Positions 50,514-58,884 of a DNA stretch of 64,000 bases are shown here, in pieces. Origin of the DNA: CAISIP01 sp031396205 (GTDB lineage Bacteria; Pseudomonadota; Gammaproteobacteria; Burkholderiales; Burkholderiaceae_C); NCBI GenBank assembly GCA_031396205.1, contig JANNKH010000082.1, positions 1-64,000 on the forward strand, in the 5' to 3' direction. Made by a program: the position numbers and the translations under genes. Below the pieces are notes generated by a model that did not search any database, was not told the DNA's origin, and saw only the letters and a program-made list of their open reading frames with translations. Position 1 is the stretch's first letter. Each line of letters opens with the position of its first letter.

Positions 50514-52549
50514 ATGGGCACCTTGTCGCCAGCGTCTGCGTCAGCCGGCAGGTGCGATGGCGCAATACCTGGCAAGGCGGAACGATGCCTCTTCAAGTGC
50601 ACCAACAACAGGGATATCGATGCCGGCGTGATGCCGGAGATGCGCGAGGCCAGCCCCAGTGTGTGCGGTCGTTGCCGGTCAAGAATCTGCCGCGCCTCCA
50701 CGCTCAGCGCAGAAACCTGCAGGTAGTCGAGTTCCGGCGGCAGCACCAGGTTCTCATACGCTTCGGCCCGTTCGACTTCGCTTTTCTGCCGCTGGATATA
50801 GCCGCTGTAGCGCGCCGTGATCTCCACCTGCTCGATCACGGAGCGGCCAAACAATGCGTCTGCCAGCCGCTGACTTTGCTCGGCCGGGTGGACCCCCGCC
50901 GCATCGTCTGCCGGCCACTTCAGGTCCTGCGGCGCAAACTGGCCGCCGTTCAGCGACATCAGACTGCGGTAGGACACATCCGGGCGGCGCAACAATTCGG
51001 CCAGGCTGTATTCATGGTCGATCTCCTTGCCCAAAACCCGCACCGCCTCGGCCGGCTCGACGTTCCGGGGGTTGATCCAAATTGAGCGCAATCGCTCTGT
51101 TTCACGTGAAACAGCATCGCGCTTTCGGCAAAACGCGTCCCAGCGGGCGTCATCGACCAGACCCAGGCGGCGACCCGTCTCGGTCAAGCGCAGATCGGCG
51201 TTGTCCTCCCGCAACTGCAAGCGGAATTCGGCCCGGCTGGTGAACATGCGGTAGGGCTCGTTCACGCCCTTGGCGATCAGATCGTCGATCAAAACACCCA
51301 GGTAGGCCTCATCGCGGCGTGGCACCCAGGGCGCATCGCCCCGGCATGCCAATGCCGCATTGATGCCGGCAAACATGCCCTGGGCGGCAGCCTCCTCATA
51401 GCCGGTCGTGCCGTTGATCTGTCCGGCAAAGTACAGTCCTGCAATGGCCCGCGTCTCGAAACTGGTCTTGAGCGCACGCGGGTCGAAATAGTCATATTCG
51501 ATCGCATAGCCGGGCCGCAGGATATGTGCGTTCTCCAGACCTGCCATGGACCGCACCAGGTCGTACTGCACGTCGAACGGCAGGCTGGTCGAGATGCCGT
51601 TCGGGTAGACCTCGTGGGTCGTGAGACCCTCGGGCTCCAGGAAGATCTTGTGGCTGGTCTTGTCGGCGAACCGGTGGATCTTGTCTTCCACACTGGGGCA
51701 ATACCGCGGCCCGATGCCTTCGATCTGGCCGTTGAACATCGGGCTGCGATCCAGCCCGGAGCGGATGATGTCGTGGGTGCGCTCGTTGGTGTGCGTGATC
51801 CAGCACGCCATCTGCTGTGGATGCTGCGCCGCCGAGCCCATGAAGCTGAACACCGGCACCGGCCCGGCAGTCCCGCCCGGCATGCCGTCGCCCGGCTGCT
51901 CCAGGCAGCGGCTGAAATCGATGCTGCGGCCATCGAGCCGTGGCGGCGTCCCGGTCTTGAGCCGCCCCTGCGGCAGCTTCAACTCCTTGAGCCGGGCCGA
52001 CAGGCTCATCGCGGGCGGATCGCCCGCGCGGCCCGCCGCGTAGTTGTTCATGCCGACATGGATCTTGCCGTCCAGGAAAGTTCCCGCGGTCAACACCACC
52101 GTGCGGCCGCGAAACCGGATGCCGACCTGGGTCACCGCGCCCACTACCCGGTCGCCCTCCACCATCAGATCGTCCACGGCCTGCTGAAACAACCACAGGT
52201 TGGGCTGGTTCTCCAGCCGGCGCCGGATCGCCGCCTTGTACAGGATCCGGTCGGCCTGGGCACGGGTCGCACGCACCGCCGGTCCCTTGCTGGAATTGAG
52301 GATGCGAAACTGAATACCCCCCTCATCGGTGGCCACTGCCATGGCGCCGCCCATGGCGTCGACCTCCTTGACCAGATGGCCCTTGCCAATGCCGCCGATC
52401 GAGGGGTTGCAACTCATCTGGCCCAGGGTCTCGATATTGTGGGTCAGCAGCAAGGTCTTGCTACCCATGCGCGCCGCGGCCAACGCCGCCTCAGTGCCGG
52501 CATGTCCGCCGCCCACCACGATCACGTCGAATTCCTGTGGATACATCAT
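50510..52549 (-). CDS. mnmG: tRNA uridine-5-carboxymethylaminomethyl modification enzyme MnmG
   Basis: 679-residue MnmG (GidA), somewhat longer than the roughly 630 of E. coli, with extra residues in the C-terminal half. The FAD-binding G-G-G-H-A-G-T-E-A-A motif is at residues 13-22; N-P-S-I-G-G-I-G-K-G-H-L and the G-T-P-P-R-L-D-G-R-S motif follow, then the D-Y-F-D-P-R-A-L-K and G-Q-I-N-G-T-T-G-Y-E-E-A-A stretches. With MnmE it modifies wobble uridine 34 of tRNAs. Its ATG overlaps the stop of the PIN toxin gene (ATGA at 52546-52549). A perfect parS lies in codons about 479-484. Confidence 0.97.
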   Translation of the reverse strand: MMYPQEFDVIVVGGGHAGTEAALAAARMGSKTLLLTHNIETLGQMSCNPSIGGIGKGHLVKEVDAMGGAMAVATDEGGIQFRILNSSKGPAVRATRAQADRILYKAAIRRRLENQPNLWLFQQAVDDLMVEGDRVVGAVTQVGIRFRGRTVVLTAGTFLDGKIHVGMNNYAAGRAGDPPAMSLSARLKELKLPQGRLKTGTPPRLDGRSIDFSRCLEQPGDGMPGGTAGPVPVFSFMGSAAQHPQQMACWITHTNERTHDIIRSGLDRSPMFNGQIEGIGPRYCPSVEDKIHRFADKTSHKIFLEPEGLTTHEVYPNGISTSLPFDVQYDLVRSMAGLENAHILRPGYAIEYDYFDPRALKTSFETRAIAGLYFAGQINGTTGYEEAAAQGMFAGINAALACRGDAPWVPRRDEAYLGVLIDDLIAKGVNEPYRMFTSRAEFRLQLREDNADLRLTETGRRLGLVDDARWDAFCRKRDAVSRETERLRSIWINPRNVEPAEAVRVLGKEIDHEYSLAELLRRPDVSYRSLMSLNGGQFAPQDLKWPADDAAGVHPAEQSQRLADALFGRSVIEQVEITARYSGYIQRQKSEVERAEAYENLVLPPELDYLQVSALSVEARQILDRQRPHTLGLASRISGITPASISLLLVHLKRHRSALPGIAPSHLPADADAGDKVPI
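51098..51113. promoter_or_regulatory. parS: parS site (perfect) inside mnmG
   Basis: TGTTTCACGTGAAACA, the exact 16-base ParB-binding palindrome, coincides with V-S-R-E-T codons of mnmG. Together with the site in rsmG it lies within 4 kb of parB. Confidence 0.96.
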
Positions 52550-53082
52550 GCTGTCGTCACCTCATGCCGTGGTGCTTGCGTCGATTCGTCCAGGCATTGC
52601 ACCGACAACCCCAGTGACCGCGCTACCTGCGCCAGGCGCCGGTCCGCGGTCACGAACAGGTCCACATGCGCGGCCAAGGCGCTGCCGATATGCAGCGCTT
52701 CAGTGACCCTCAGCGACCCATGCTCCATGGCCGCGAACGCGAAACGCTCGACATGGTCGTCCAGCGGCACCCGCACCATGTCAGCCACATCGCGCTGCGC
52801 CGCCGCCCAGACCCGGTCGAACTCCGGCTGCGGCAGGCAGCCCTCGCGCTGGCGGCGCAACAACGCAGCCGCTACTTCACTCTGGCAATGCGCCGCCACC
52901 AGTAGGCCGTCCGCCTGCTCGAACAGCGCCAGCACACGCTCATGACCGGCTTCGGACGCATAGCGTTTGAGCAAGGCCGATGCATCGAGCATGACGCGGG
53001 TTCCGGCCTCCAGCGGCGGCACGGCGCCGGCCTCGGCCAGGGCCCGTTGCCGGCGCTCCATGGGCGTTGAGCGCGTTTTCAT
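52546..53082 (-). CDS. PIN-domain toxin (VapC-like)
   Basis: 178-residue PIN nuclease candidate. The PIN core starts near residue 31 (V-M-L-D-A-S-A-L-L-K-R-Y), with E in C-Q-S-E-V near 69, E-A-L-H-I-G-S-A-L near 128 (a glutamate where aspartate is more usual), and the last acidic residue in F-V-T-A-D-R-R-L. The first 30 residues are an unusual basic extension. The ATG at 53082 overlaps the antitoxin stop (ATGA), and its own stop overlaps the mnmG ATG. VapC-type toxins cleave tRNA or rRNA; the target is unknown here. Confidence 0.85.
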   Translation of the reverse strand: MKTRSTPMERRQRALAEAGAVPPLEAGTRVMLDASALLKRYASEAGHERVLALFEQADGLLVAAHCQSEVAAALLRRQREGCLPQPEFDRVWAAAQRDVADMVRVPLDDHVERFAFAAMEHGSLRVTEALHIGSALAAHVDLFVTADRRLAQVARSLGLSVQCLDESTQAPRHEVTTA

Positions 53083-53324
53083 GTGGACGCGCCTTCGTCG
53101 TGCTGCTCCGAGACCGCCTGCGACAGCGATACGCCGGGTGGCAATTGAACCGGAGCAAAAGCCCGCTTCCAGTTCGGCAATCGGCCAGTATCGGCATCGC
53201 GTACCGGAACCAGATCGGCCACCGGCTTGCCATGGCGCAGGATGCGCACGGCCTGCCCCTGCTGCACCTGATCCAGCACCGACGATGCATTGGCACGGAA
53301 CTCACTCAAAGGCATTTCCAGCAT
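53079..53324 (-). CDS. Phd/YefM-family antitoxin
   Basis: 81-residue antitoxin. The N-terminal Phd/YefM DNA-binding segment is clear (L-S-E-F-R-A-N-A-S-S-V-L-D-Q-V-Q-Q-G, then I-L-R-H-G-K-P-V-A-D-L-V-P-V) and the C-terminal tail, expected to bind the toxin, is disordered and acidic. The ATG at 53324 is taken, an ATG at 53315 and a TTG at 53333 being alternatives. Two TGTACA palindromes overlap and precede the start and would suit autoregulation. It heads the leftward chain into mnmG. Confidence 0.85.
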   Translation of the reverse strand: MLEMPLSEFRANASSVLDQVQQGQAVRILRHGKPVADLVPVRDADTGRLPNWKRAFAPVQLPPGVSLSQAVSEQHDEGAST

Positions 53325-53326
53325 TT

Positions 53327-53352
53327 TGTACAAATTTCCTATATTTTGTACA
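53327..53352. promoter_or_regulatory. double TGTACA operator candidate before the toxin-antitoxin pair
   Basis: TTTTGTACA occurs twice; the TGTACA palindromes are at 53327-53332 and 53347-53352, 20 bases apart, about two helical turns. They lie in an AT-rich patch that would also hold the promoter of the antitoxin-toxin-mnmG transcript. Phd/YefM-type binding is inferred. Confidence 0.5.
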
Positions 53353-53557
53353 TTTTAGCAGCGGTACGAGGCAGACCGCACGATCGGAAATTGGCCGACA
53401 TCCATGTGGTAACACTGCCCCGCTTGGGCCAGCTGTCAAAGACCGGCACATCCGCCCGGCCTGAGCCATCCCCCGTCTGCACGACCCGCGTTCGGACCAG
53501 CAGGCCGGCCGCCGCCAGGCGTCTGGGTCTGCTTGGCACCTGTGTTTCAATCAGGCC

Positions 53558-54142
53558 ATGAAACTACTCGTATTCGCGGGCAGCACCCGCCAGAACTCGC
53601 TCAACCGGCGCCTGGCCGCTGTCGCTGCCAGGGTGGCCGATGCGGCCGGCGCCGACGTCAGCCACATCGAACTGGCCGACTTCGATATACCGATGTACAA
53701 CGCCGACCTGGAAGCCAAGGGAACACCAACCGATGTGGTGCGGCTCAAGCAGTTGATGCATGAGCACCCGGCCTGGATCGTCTGCTCACCCGAGTACAAC
53801 GGTTCGTACACGGCGCTGCTCAAGAACACGATCGACTGGGTGTCAAGCCCGATCAAGACTGATCCCGCATGGAGCGACGGGTTCAAGTCTTTCCGCGGCA
53901 AGGTGGTGGGCATGCTCAGCGCATCTAACGGCGCGCTGGGCGGGCTGCGCTCGCAGAGCCACCTGGCGCCATTGCTGCTCAACACCCAGTGCTGGCTGGC
54001 ACCCAAGGCGTACGCGCTCGGACGCGCCGCAGACGCCTTTGACACAAAGGGTGACCTGATCGACGAGGCGCATCGCAACAAGGTGCGCGGCGTCGTCGAG
54101 CAGGTATTGTGGGCGGCGCGCCGCCTGCAGGCCGACGCCTGA
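53558..54142 (+). CDS. NAD(P)H-dependent FMN reductase
   Basis: 194-residue flavodoxin-like reductase. The FMN-phosphate loop G-S-T-R-Q-N-S-L-N is at residues 8-16, and the flavin-ring motif S-P-E-Y-N-G-S-Y-T-A-L-L-K-N-T-I-D-W near 78-95 is the family signature. It reduces FMN or quinones with NAD(P)H. It starts 224 bases from the divergent toxin-antitoxin start and shows no operon partner. Confidence 0.9.
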   Translation: MKLLVFAGSTRQNSLNRRLAAVAARVADAAGADVSHIELADFDIPMYNADLEAKGTPTDVVRLKQLMHEHPAWIVCSPEYNGSYTALLKNTIDWVSSPIKTDPAWSDGFKSFRGKVVGMLSASNGALGGLRSQSHLAPLLLNTQCWLAPKAYALGRAADAFDTKGDLIDEAHRNKVRGVVEQVLWAARRLQADA

Positions 54143-54276
54143 CGTATCGCCGAGCCGATCCCTGCACGGTTTCCGGCGTTCGGCGCATCCGGCCTGCTTA
54201 GCCGAACGCACGCTTGCGCGGATGTCGCCGATGCAGCCGTGGCCCGTCCGGCCTTGTTCCATACTCGCGGTTTTCC

Positions 54277-54495
54277 ATGCCCAATCCCATTGCCATGCAC
54301 ATCCCATCCCTGAAAGAAGTCGTCAGCGCCGACGAGTGGCAACTGCGGGTCGACCTGGCTGCCGGTTACCGGCTGGTCGCCGCCTACGGCATGAGCGACC
54401 TGGTGTTCACGCATATCGTTGGCCAGGGTTCGGCCCTGGCTTGGCCCGCGCTGCTGCGCAAACTGGAACGCATGGACCCCTGCTACAAGGATTGA
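54277..54495 (+). pseudogene. class II aldolase/adducin gene with internal deletion
   Basis: A 72-codon frame. Residues 1-45 match the N-terminus of class II aldolase/adducin proteins (V-S-A-D-E-W-Q-L-R-V-D-L-A-A, then Y-R-L-V-A-A-Y-G-M-S-D-L-V-F-T-H-I), and the last 25 residues match their C-terminus (A-L-A-W-P-A-L-L-R-K-L-E-R-M-D-P). The roughly 180 central residues, including the zinc-binding histidines, are missing, and the two ends join in frame right after T-H-I. The remaining peptide cannot be an aldolase. This is a deletion remnant. Confidence 0.85.
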
Positions 54496-54566
54496 ATTTC
54501 GGCATAGACACGAAACCACATGGGATGCGAGCCTTACTAGCCTTTCTTTTTTGCAATAGCATGGAC

Positions 54567-55173
54567 TCACTTTGCAAATAGTCCCTTACGCTGTTCGCTG
54601 ATTGCTACGCCGACGGAAGCTCCGGCAACCAGCGCCGACGCCCGGTATCACCAGGGTGCCAATGGCCGCCCCAGCATGGCACCTCGGGTCAAGGTGACGG
54701 TCAATGCCTCCAGCGTACCGCCCACCACCAATGGCACGCCAACCGCCAGCGACGGGTGTGCGGACTCGCCGCCTGGCAGGCGACTTGGCGGCGGACGGGC
54801 CGTCGTTCTTGCCACGCGTCGCGGTCATCAACTGGTCAGTGCCTGGCTGCGGCAGATCGGCGCCACGCACAACCAGGCTGTCCGCCGCGATCCGACCCGT
54901 CAACAATGCACACAATTGCAGTCGCAGCGCAACCCGTGCCGTCGTCAGCGCGGGCCGGGTCCTGATTTCGACCCGGTCCAGCGTCACCGCCAGTACCGGT
55001 CAGCTATCCACATGCAGGCGGCCCAGCACGACCGGCACACCCAGGGCCGCCTGCGCCTGCACCCGGGCCCGGAAATTATCCGAACCGCCCCAGCGCTGCA
55101 GCAAGAGCAGGTTGGCGCCGATCGCGACGCCAAAGCCAACCAGGAACAGGAGCAGCCAACTTTGCCAACGCAC
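54567..55173 (-). pseudogene. AsmA-like gene remnant with stop codon and deletion
   Basis: Starting at GTG 55173 the frame reads a membrane helix (W-L-L-L-F-L-V-G-F-G-V-A-I-G) and A-L-G-V-P-V-V-L-G-R-L-H-V-D-S, then TGA at about 55007. It continues as V-T-L-D-R-V-E-I-R-T-R-P-A-L and S-L-V-V-R-G-A-D-L-P-Q-P-G-T-D-Q-L, typical of AsmA-like proteins. Near 54780 the frame shifts to A-V-G-V-P-L-V-V-G-G-T-L-E-A-L-T-V-T-L-T-R-G, which is AsmA C-terminal in style; a second stop is near 54650, before the tail G-V-A-I-S-E-Q-R-K-G-L-F-A-K. The bulk of the usual central domain is gone. Assignment to the family is from pattern recognition. Confidence 0.7.
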
Positions 55174-55258
55174 CCTGCTGCGATTTTGCGCGCCAACCCG
55201 ATCCGAGCCGCATCATCGTCGGCATTGCAATGCGGGGCTCTGGCCCCACGTCCTGCCG

Positions 55259-56368
55259 ATGACGTCCCTATTTGACCCCGTACAGGCCGGCAGCCTGCAG
55301 CTGGCCAACCGCATCGTGATGGCCCCGTTGACCCGCAACCGCGCGCCCGGCGCGATTCCCACGCCCTTGATGGCGACCTACTACCAACAGCGCGCCAGCG
55401 CCGGGTTGATCATCACCGAAGCCACCGCGATCAGCCATCAGGCCCAGGGTTACGCCGATGTGCCCGGCATCTGGAGCCCCGAACAGGTCGCCGGATGGCG
55501 CCAGATCACCGATGCGGTGCATGCCCAGGGCGGTAAAGTCGTTGTCCAGCTGTGGCATGTGGGGCGGGTCTCGCATGTCGACCTGCAACCCGGCGCCCAG
55601 GCGCCGGTCGCGCCGTCGGCCATCGCCGCGAAAACCAAGACGGTGCTGATACAGGACGGCGTTCCTGCCTTTGTGCCGACGTCCGCACCGCGCGCGTTGC
55701 GGCCAGACGAACTGCCCGGCATCGTCGCCGATTACCGGCATGCGGCACGCTGCGCCATCGAGGCCGGCTTCGACGGCGTGGAGGTGCATGGCGCCAACGG
55801 CTACCTGCTGGACCAGTTCCTTCGCAGCGGATCCAACCACCGCACGGACGCCTATGGCGGTTCGATCGAAAACCGCGCCAGGCTACTGGTCGAGGTGATG
55901 CAGGCCATCACCGACGCGATTGGCGGCGGACGGGTGGCCCTGCGCCTGTCTCCGGTCACACCGGCCAACGATGCCTTCGATCCGCAGCCACAACCCCTGT
56001 TCGAGCATGTAGTGCGCGCGCTGGGACCGATGGGTCTGGCCTACCTGCATCTGATCGAAGGATCCACCGGTGCGGCGCGCGACCATGTACAAGGGGACCG
56101 GCCATTCGACTATGCCGCCTTGCGCGCGCAGTACCGCGCTGCCGGTGGCACCGGCGCGTGGATGGTCAACAACGGTTATGACCGCACTCTGGCCGAGCAG
56201 TCGCTGGCCCAGGGCGCGGATCTGGTCGCCTTTGGCAAACCGTTCATCGCCAATCCGGACCTGCCGCGGCGGCTGCGCGATGGCGCCGAGCTGAACACGC
56301 CAGACCGCAGTACGTTTTACGGCGGCTCGGACAAGGGCTACACCGACTACCCGGCACTGGCCGCCTGA
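55259..56368 (+). CDS. old yellow enzyme family alkene reductase
   Basis: 369-residue FMN-dependent NADH:flavin oxidoreductase of the old yellow enzyme/NemA group. The barrel starts L-F-D-P-V-Q-A-G-S-L-Q-L-A-N-R-I-V-M-A-P-L-T-R; the substrate-binding histidine and asparagine lie in H-G-A-N-G-Y-L-L-D-Q-F near residue 180, with R-T-D-A-Y-G-G-S-I-E-N-R-A-R following. The C-terminal D-L-V-A-F-G-K-P-F-I-A-N-P-D-L binds the FMN phosphate. It reduces activated alkenes or similar electrophiles. The ATG at 55259 gives the normal start. It is not in an obvious operon. Confidence 0.93.
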   Translation: MTSLFDPVQAGSLQLANRIVMAPLTRNRAPGAIPTPLMATYYQQRASAGLIITEATAISHQAQGYADVPGIWSPEQVAGWRQITDAVHAQGGKVVVQLWHVGRVSHVDLQPGAQAPVAPSAIAAKTKTVLIQDGVPAFVPTSAPRALRPDELPGIVADYRHAARCAIEAGFDGVEVHGANGYLLDQFLRSGSNHRTDAYGGSIENRARLLVEVMQAITDAIGGGRVALRLSPVTPANDAFDPQPQPLFEHVVRALGPMGLAYLHLIEGSTGAARDHVQGDRPFDYAALRAQYRAAGGTGAWMVNNGYDRTLAEQSLAQGADLVAFGKPFIANPDLPRRLRDGAELNTPDRSTFYGGSDKGYTDYPALAA

Positions 56369-56402
56369 TGCCCCTTCGCGCCACGCAGATTGCGGCGCCG
56401 GG

Positions 56403-56990
56403 CTAGCGCGTTGAACCCAGCCCGATCGGCTCGGGCGCGATCATGACGATGCGCGTGAATAGCCGGTCATACAGCGGATCACGCTGGTACTTGCCGGTCA
56501 GGGGATCACAGTTGGTGGCGAACGCCGCGTCCAGCGCGGACCAGTCCTGGGCATTCAGCGACTTCTCGGCGGCGGGAAGGATCTGCGCTTCTTCGATCTG
56601 CATGTGCTCCAGGTAGAACTGCACATAGCTGCGGGCCGCGGCCTCGAAGGCCGGGCGACGTGAATCGCCCAGCAACTCCCAGGCCAGCAGATGGTGCTGC
56701 AATTCGCGCACCGCGCCCTCCCCGCGCTGGTGGTCCTTCTCCAGGCGGTCAATGGCGGGCACGGTATGCGGCGCCGCTCGCGCCACTTTCGGAAACAGCA
56801 GTTCGGACTCCTTGGGATGGTGCAGGCGCTCGGGAAACTCGTCGATATAGAAAAGCATCGCCCGCAGCACGTCGAAAAACTGGTCCGCTGCAGCATCCGG
56901 ACCGCGTTGCACCATCAGCAACAATGAACGCAACATCGCCGCCAACGCAGCATGTTCGTCGCGAATGATGCGAATACTCTCGTGGACCAT
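56403..56990 (-). CDS. hemerythrin-like domain protein
   Basis: 195-residue four-helix protein of the hemerythrin HHE family. The iron ligands are recognisable: H in R-D-E-H-A-A near residue 13, H-H-P-K-E-S-E near 58, H in K-D-H-Q-R-G-E near 87, and H-M-Q-I-E-E near 131. It is soluble and may bind a di-iron centre to sense or bind oxygen or nitric oxide. GGAGGG stands six bases before the ATG at 56990. It is convergent with the old yellow enzyme gene. Confidence 0.87.
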   Translation of the reverse strand: MVHESIRIIRDEHAALAAMLRSLLLMVQRGPDAAADQFFDVLRAMLFYIDEFPERLHHPKESELLFPKVARAAPHTVPAIDRLEKDHQRGEGAVRELQHHLLAWELLGDSRRPAFEAAARSYVQFYLEHMQIEEAQILPAAEKSLNAQDWSALDAAFATNCDPLTGKYQRDPLYDRLFTRIVMIAPEPIGLGSTR

Positions 56991-57169
56991 ATCGACCCTC
57001 CTTTCTCAACGCCAGTACAGGCCTGAGCTTCTCATCACAGGGCGCGTCGGATCTTGATCCATGTCAGGTTTAGATGGTTCAGACCGCCCGCACCAAGGCT
57101 CACCGAACCAAGCCACGCATGGTACAAACGGCGAGCGCCCGTATCCGGGCGATCGTGGGAGCGTGTTGC

Positions 57170-57742
57170 GTGAAACTGAAGATGGCCAAGAACTCGCTGT
57201 TCGCGATCCTGCTGCGTTCGCCCTGGTGGATCAGCTTCGCGGTGGTCGCGGCCTTCGCAATGGCGTCCGGCGCGCTGCTGCCGCCGAAGTATGTCGCGTT
57301 CGGACTGATGGGCGCGATCCCTTTCCTGGTCATCGGCTCCATCGCGGCTTATCGGCAATTGCGCGCGCCCAGCGCACAGCGGGTCGAACAAACCCTGCAG
57401 CGCGTGGCGGGCATGCCCTGGCGCGATTTTCAGGACACGCTGGAACAGGCCTACCGCAGGCAAGGATTCGCGGTCACGCGGCTCGACGGCCAGGCGGCGG
57501 ATTTGCAACTCACCCAGGGCGCGCAAAACACCCTGGTGGCGGGCAAGCGCTGGAAGGCCGGCAGCCACGGCGTCGAGCCGTTGCGCGCACTGGACAATGC
57601 GCGACAGGCACAGGATGCAAGCCATTGTGTCTACATCTCGCTGACCGAACCCAAGGACACGGCACGGCGCTTTGCGCAGCAAAACGCGATCACCCTGGTC
57701 TACGGGGTTGCGCTGGTGCAATTGCTGGGCATACAGCCTTAG
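57170..57742 (+). CDS. membrane-anchored restriction-endonuclease-like (Mrr-type) protein
   Basis: About 190 residues: two membrane helices (about residues 15-35 and 42-60) and a cytoplasmic Mrr-like domain of PD-(D/E)XK fold. The pattern is D-F-Q-D-T-L-E-Q-A-Y-R-R-Q-G-F-A-V, A-D-L-Q-L, L-V-A-G-K-R-W-K and V-Y-G-V-A-L-V-Q-L-L. The Q-x-K/E-x-K pair normally seen before R-W-K is A-G-K here, so nuclease activity may be lost. GTG at 57170 with GGGAG ahead is preferred to ATG at 57182. No methyltransferase is near, so it is not an ordinary restriction system. Confidence 0.75.
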   Translation: MKLKMAKNSLFAILLRSPWWISFAVVAAFAMASGALLPPKYVAFGLMGAIPFLVIGSIAAYRQLRAPSAQRVEQTLQRVAGMPWRDFQDTLEQAYRRQGFAVTRLDGQAADLQLTQGAQNTLVAGKRWKAGSHGVEPLRALDNARQAQDASHCVYISLTEPKDTARRFAQQNAITLVYGVALVQLLGIQP

Positions 57743-57899
57743 CGCCGGACTGGCATCGGACGGCTCGCGTGCCGACAGTCCGCGTCTTTACAAACTATTG
57801 TCGTTCGCGCATCGCGCGGAAACATCTGGCGCGCACACTCGTATTCAACCTGATGTGCATCACCGCCTTCAGGTCATAAACCACCCAAAGGACTGTCAC

Positions 57900-58397
57900 A
57901 TGCAATCTATCGTCAAACCCCTGTTTGCAGCCGCGCTGCTGGCATCATCGGCCTTTGTAGCCCACGCACAATCAGCCACCCCCGATACCCGGCCGCAAGC
58001 CCATGCCATGGCGCAGCATGGACGCATGGACCCGGCCAAGATGCTGGAGCACATGGCCGCGCGCCAAGCCGAGCTCAAGGCCAAGCTCAAGCTCAATGCC
58101 GCGCAAGAGGGCGCCTGGAACGACTATGTCGCAGCGCTGCAACCACCGGCCGACATGGCGGCGCGCATGAGCCGTGACAACCGCCAGAAGATGCACCAGG
58201 AAATGCAGTCACTGACCACGCCCGAGCGGCTCGACCGCATGGCCGCGATGAAGGCCGAGCGTGACGCACAGATGACGCGGCGCGCACAGGCGACGCGCAA
58301 CTTCTACGATGTCCTCACTGCCGAACAGCAAAAGGTGTTCGACGCCAATACCATGATGGGCGGTCATGGCGGCAAAGGCGGGCGTCACCACGGCTGA
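57900..58397 (+). CDS. Spy/CpxP-like periplasmic LTXXQ protein
   Basis: 165-residue exported helical protein; signal peptide residues 1-23 (ending A-H-A-Q). The mature part is Met-, Gln- and Arg-rich with two LTXXQ-like elements (L-K-L-N-A-A-Q-E-G-A-W near residue 61 and L-T-A-E-Q-Q-K-V-F-D near 140) and a glycine/histidine tail, G-G-H-G-G-K-G-G-R-H-H-G, that could bind metal. Spy and CpxP are envelope-stress chaperones. It is alone, with 157 bases upstream after the Mrr-like gene. Confidence 0.85.
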   Translation: MQSIVKPLFAAALLASSAFVAHAQSATPDTRPQAHAMAQHGRMDPAKMLEHMAARQAELKAKLKLNAAQEGAWNDYVAALQPPADMAARMSRDNRQKMHQEMQSLTTPERLDRMAAMKAERDAQMTRRAQATRNFYDVLTAEQQKVFDANTMMGGHGGKGGRHHG

Positions 58398-58426
58398 TCC
58401 TGTGCCCACCACCTGGCGCACCCGCG

Positions 58427-58792
58427 TCAGGCGAGCAGTTTTTGCAACTCTCCGCTGGCCAGCAATTTTTCCACGTCATCGGCACCGCCCACGAGCGTGC
58501 CCTTGACGAACACCATCGGAAATGTAGGCCAGCCGGTCCACATCTTGAGCGCGTTGCGGTTGCGCCAGGTATTGAAGTAATTGCCGTATTCCAGATAGTG
58601 GTAGGCGACGCCGGCTGCATCAAGCAGCTTGCGTGCCTTCTTTGGCATCGGGTTCATGCCCATGCCCACCACCACTACGGCATGTGCAGCCAGCGCCGAC
58701 TGGACCTCGCGCACCAGGTCTTGCCGACTGGTGGCCATCTTGTCCCGGATTGCAGGATGAATATGGGACTCGTCGAGTATGGGTCGCGCCAT
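58427..58792 (-). CDS. glutaredoxin-like protein lacking active-site cysteine
   Basis: 121-residue protein with the monothiol-glutaredoxin fold. Residues 25-45 give V-V-V-V-G-M-G-M-N-P-M-P-K-K-A-R where glutaredoxins have a C-G-F-S or C-P-Y-C motif; no cysteine occurs anywhere in the protein. The glutathione-site features W-P-T-F-P-M-V-F-V-K-G and G-G-A-D-D-V-E-K-L remain. It therefore cannot catalyse thiol-disulfide exchange in the usual way and may bind glutathione or an Fe-S cluster partner, or be structural. It is convergent with the Spy-like gene. Confidence 0.85.
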   Translation of the reverse strand: MARPILDESHIHPAIRDKMATSRQDLVREVQSALAAHAVVVVGMGMNPMPKKARKLLDAAGVAYHYLEYGNYFNTWRNRNALKMWTGWPTFPMVFVKGTLVGGADDVEKLLASGELQKLLA

Positions 58793-58884
58793 GAAAGTGC
58801 TCCTGCTGATTAAACTCGGCCATTATGCGGGGACCCGGGTGTACCCTGGCCGCGAAACAGCCTGTGCTCCATGCGTAAACTCCC

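Noticed and set aside
49132..53333. Presence of the replication origin or dnaA in the window
   Set aside because: mnmG, parAB and parS show proximity, but no dnaA gene and no cluster of DnaA boxes could be seen.
53551..54570. 339-codon minus-strand frame opposite the FMN reductase and aldolase remnant
   Set aside because: The FMN reductase on the other strand is complete with family motifs; this frame is not protein-like.
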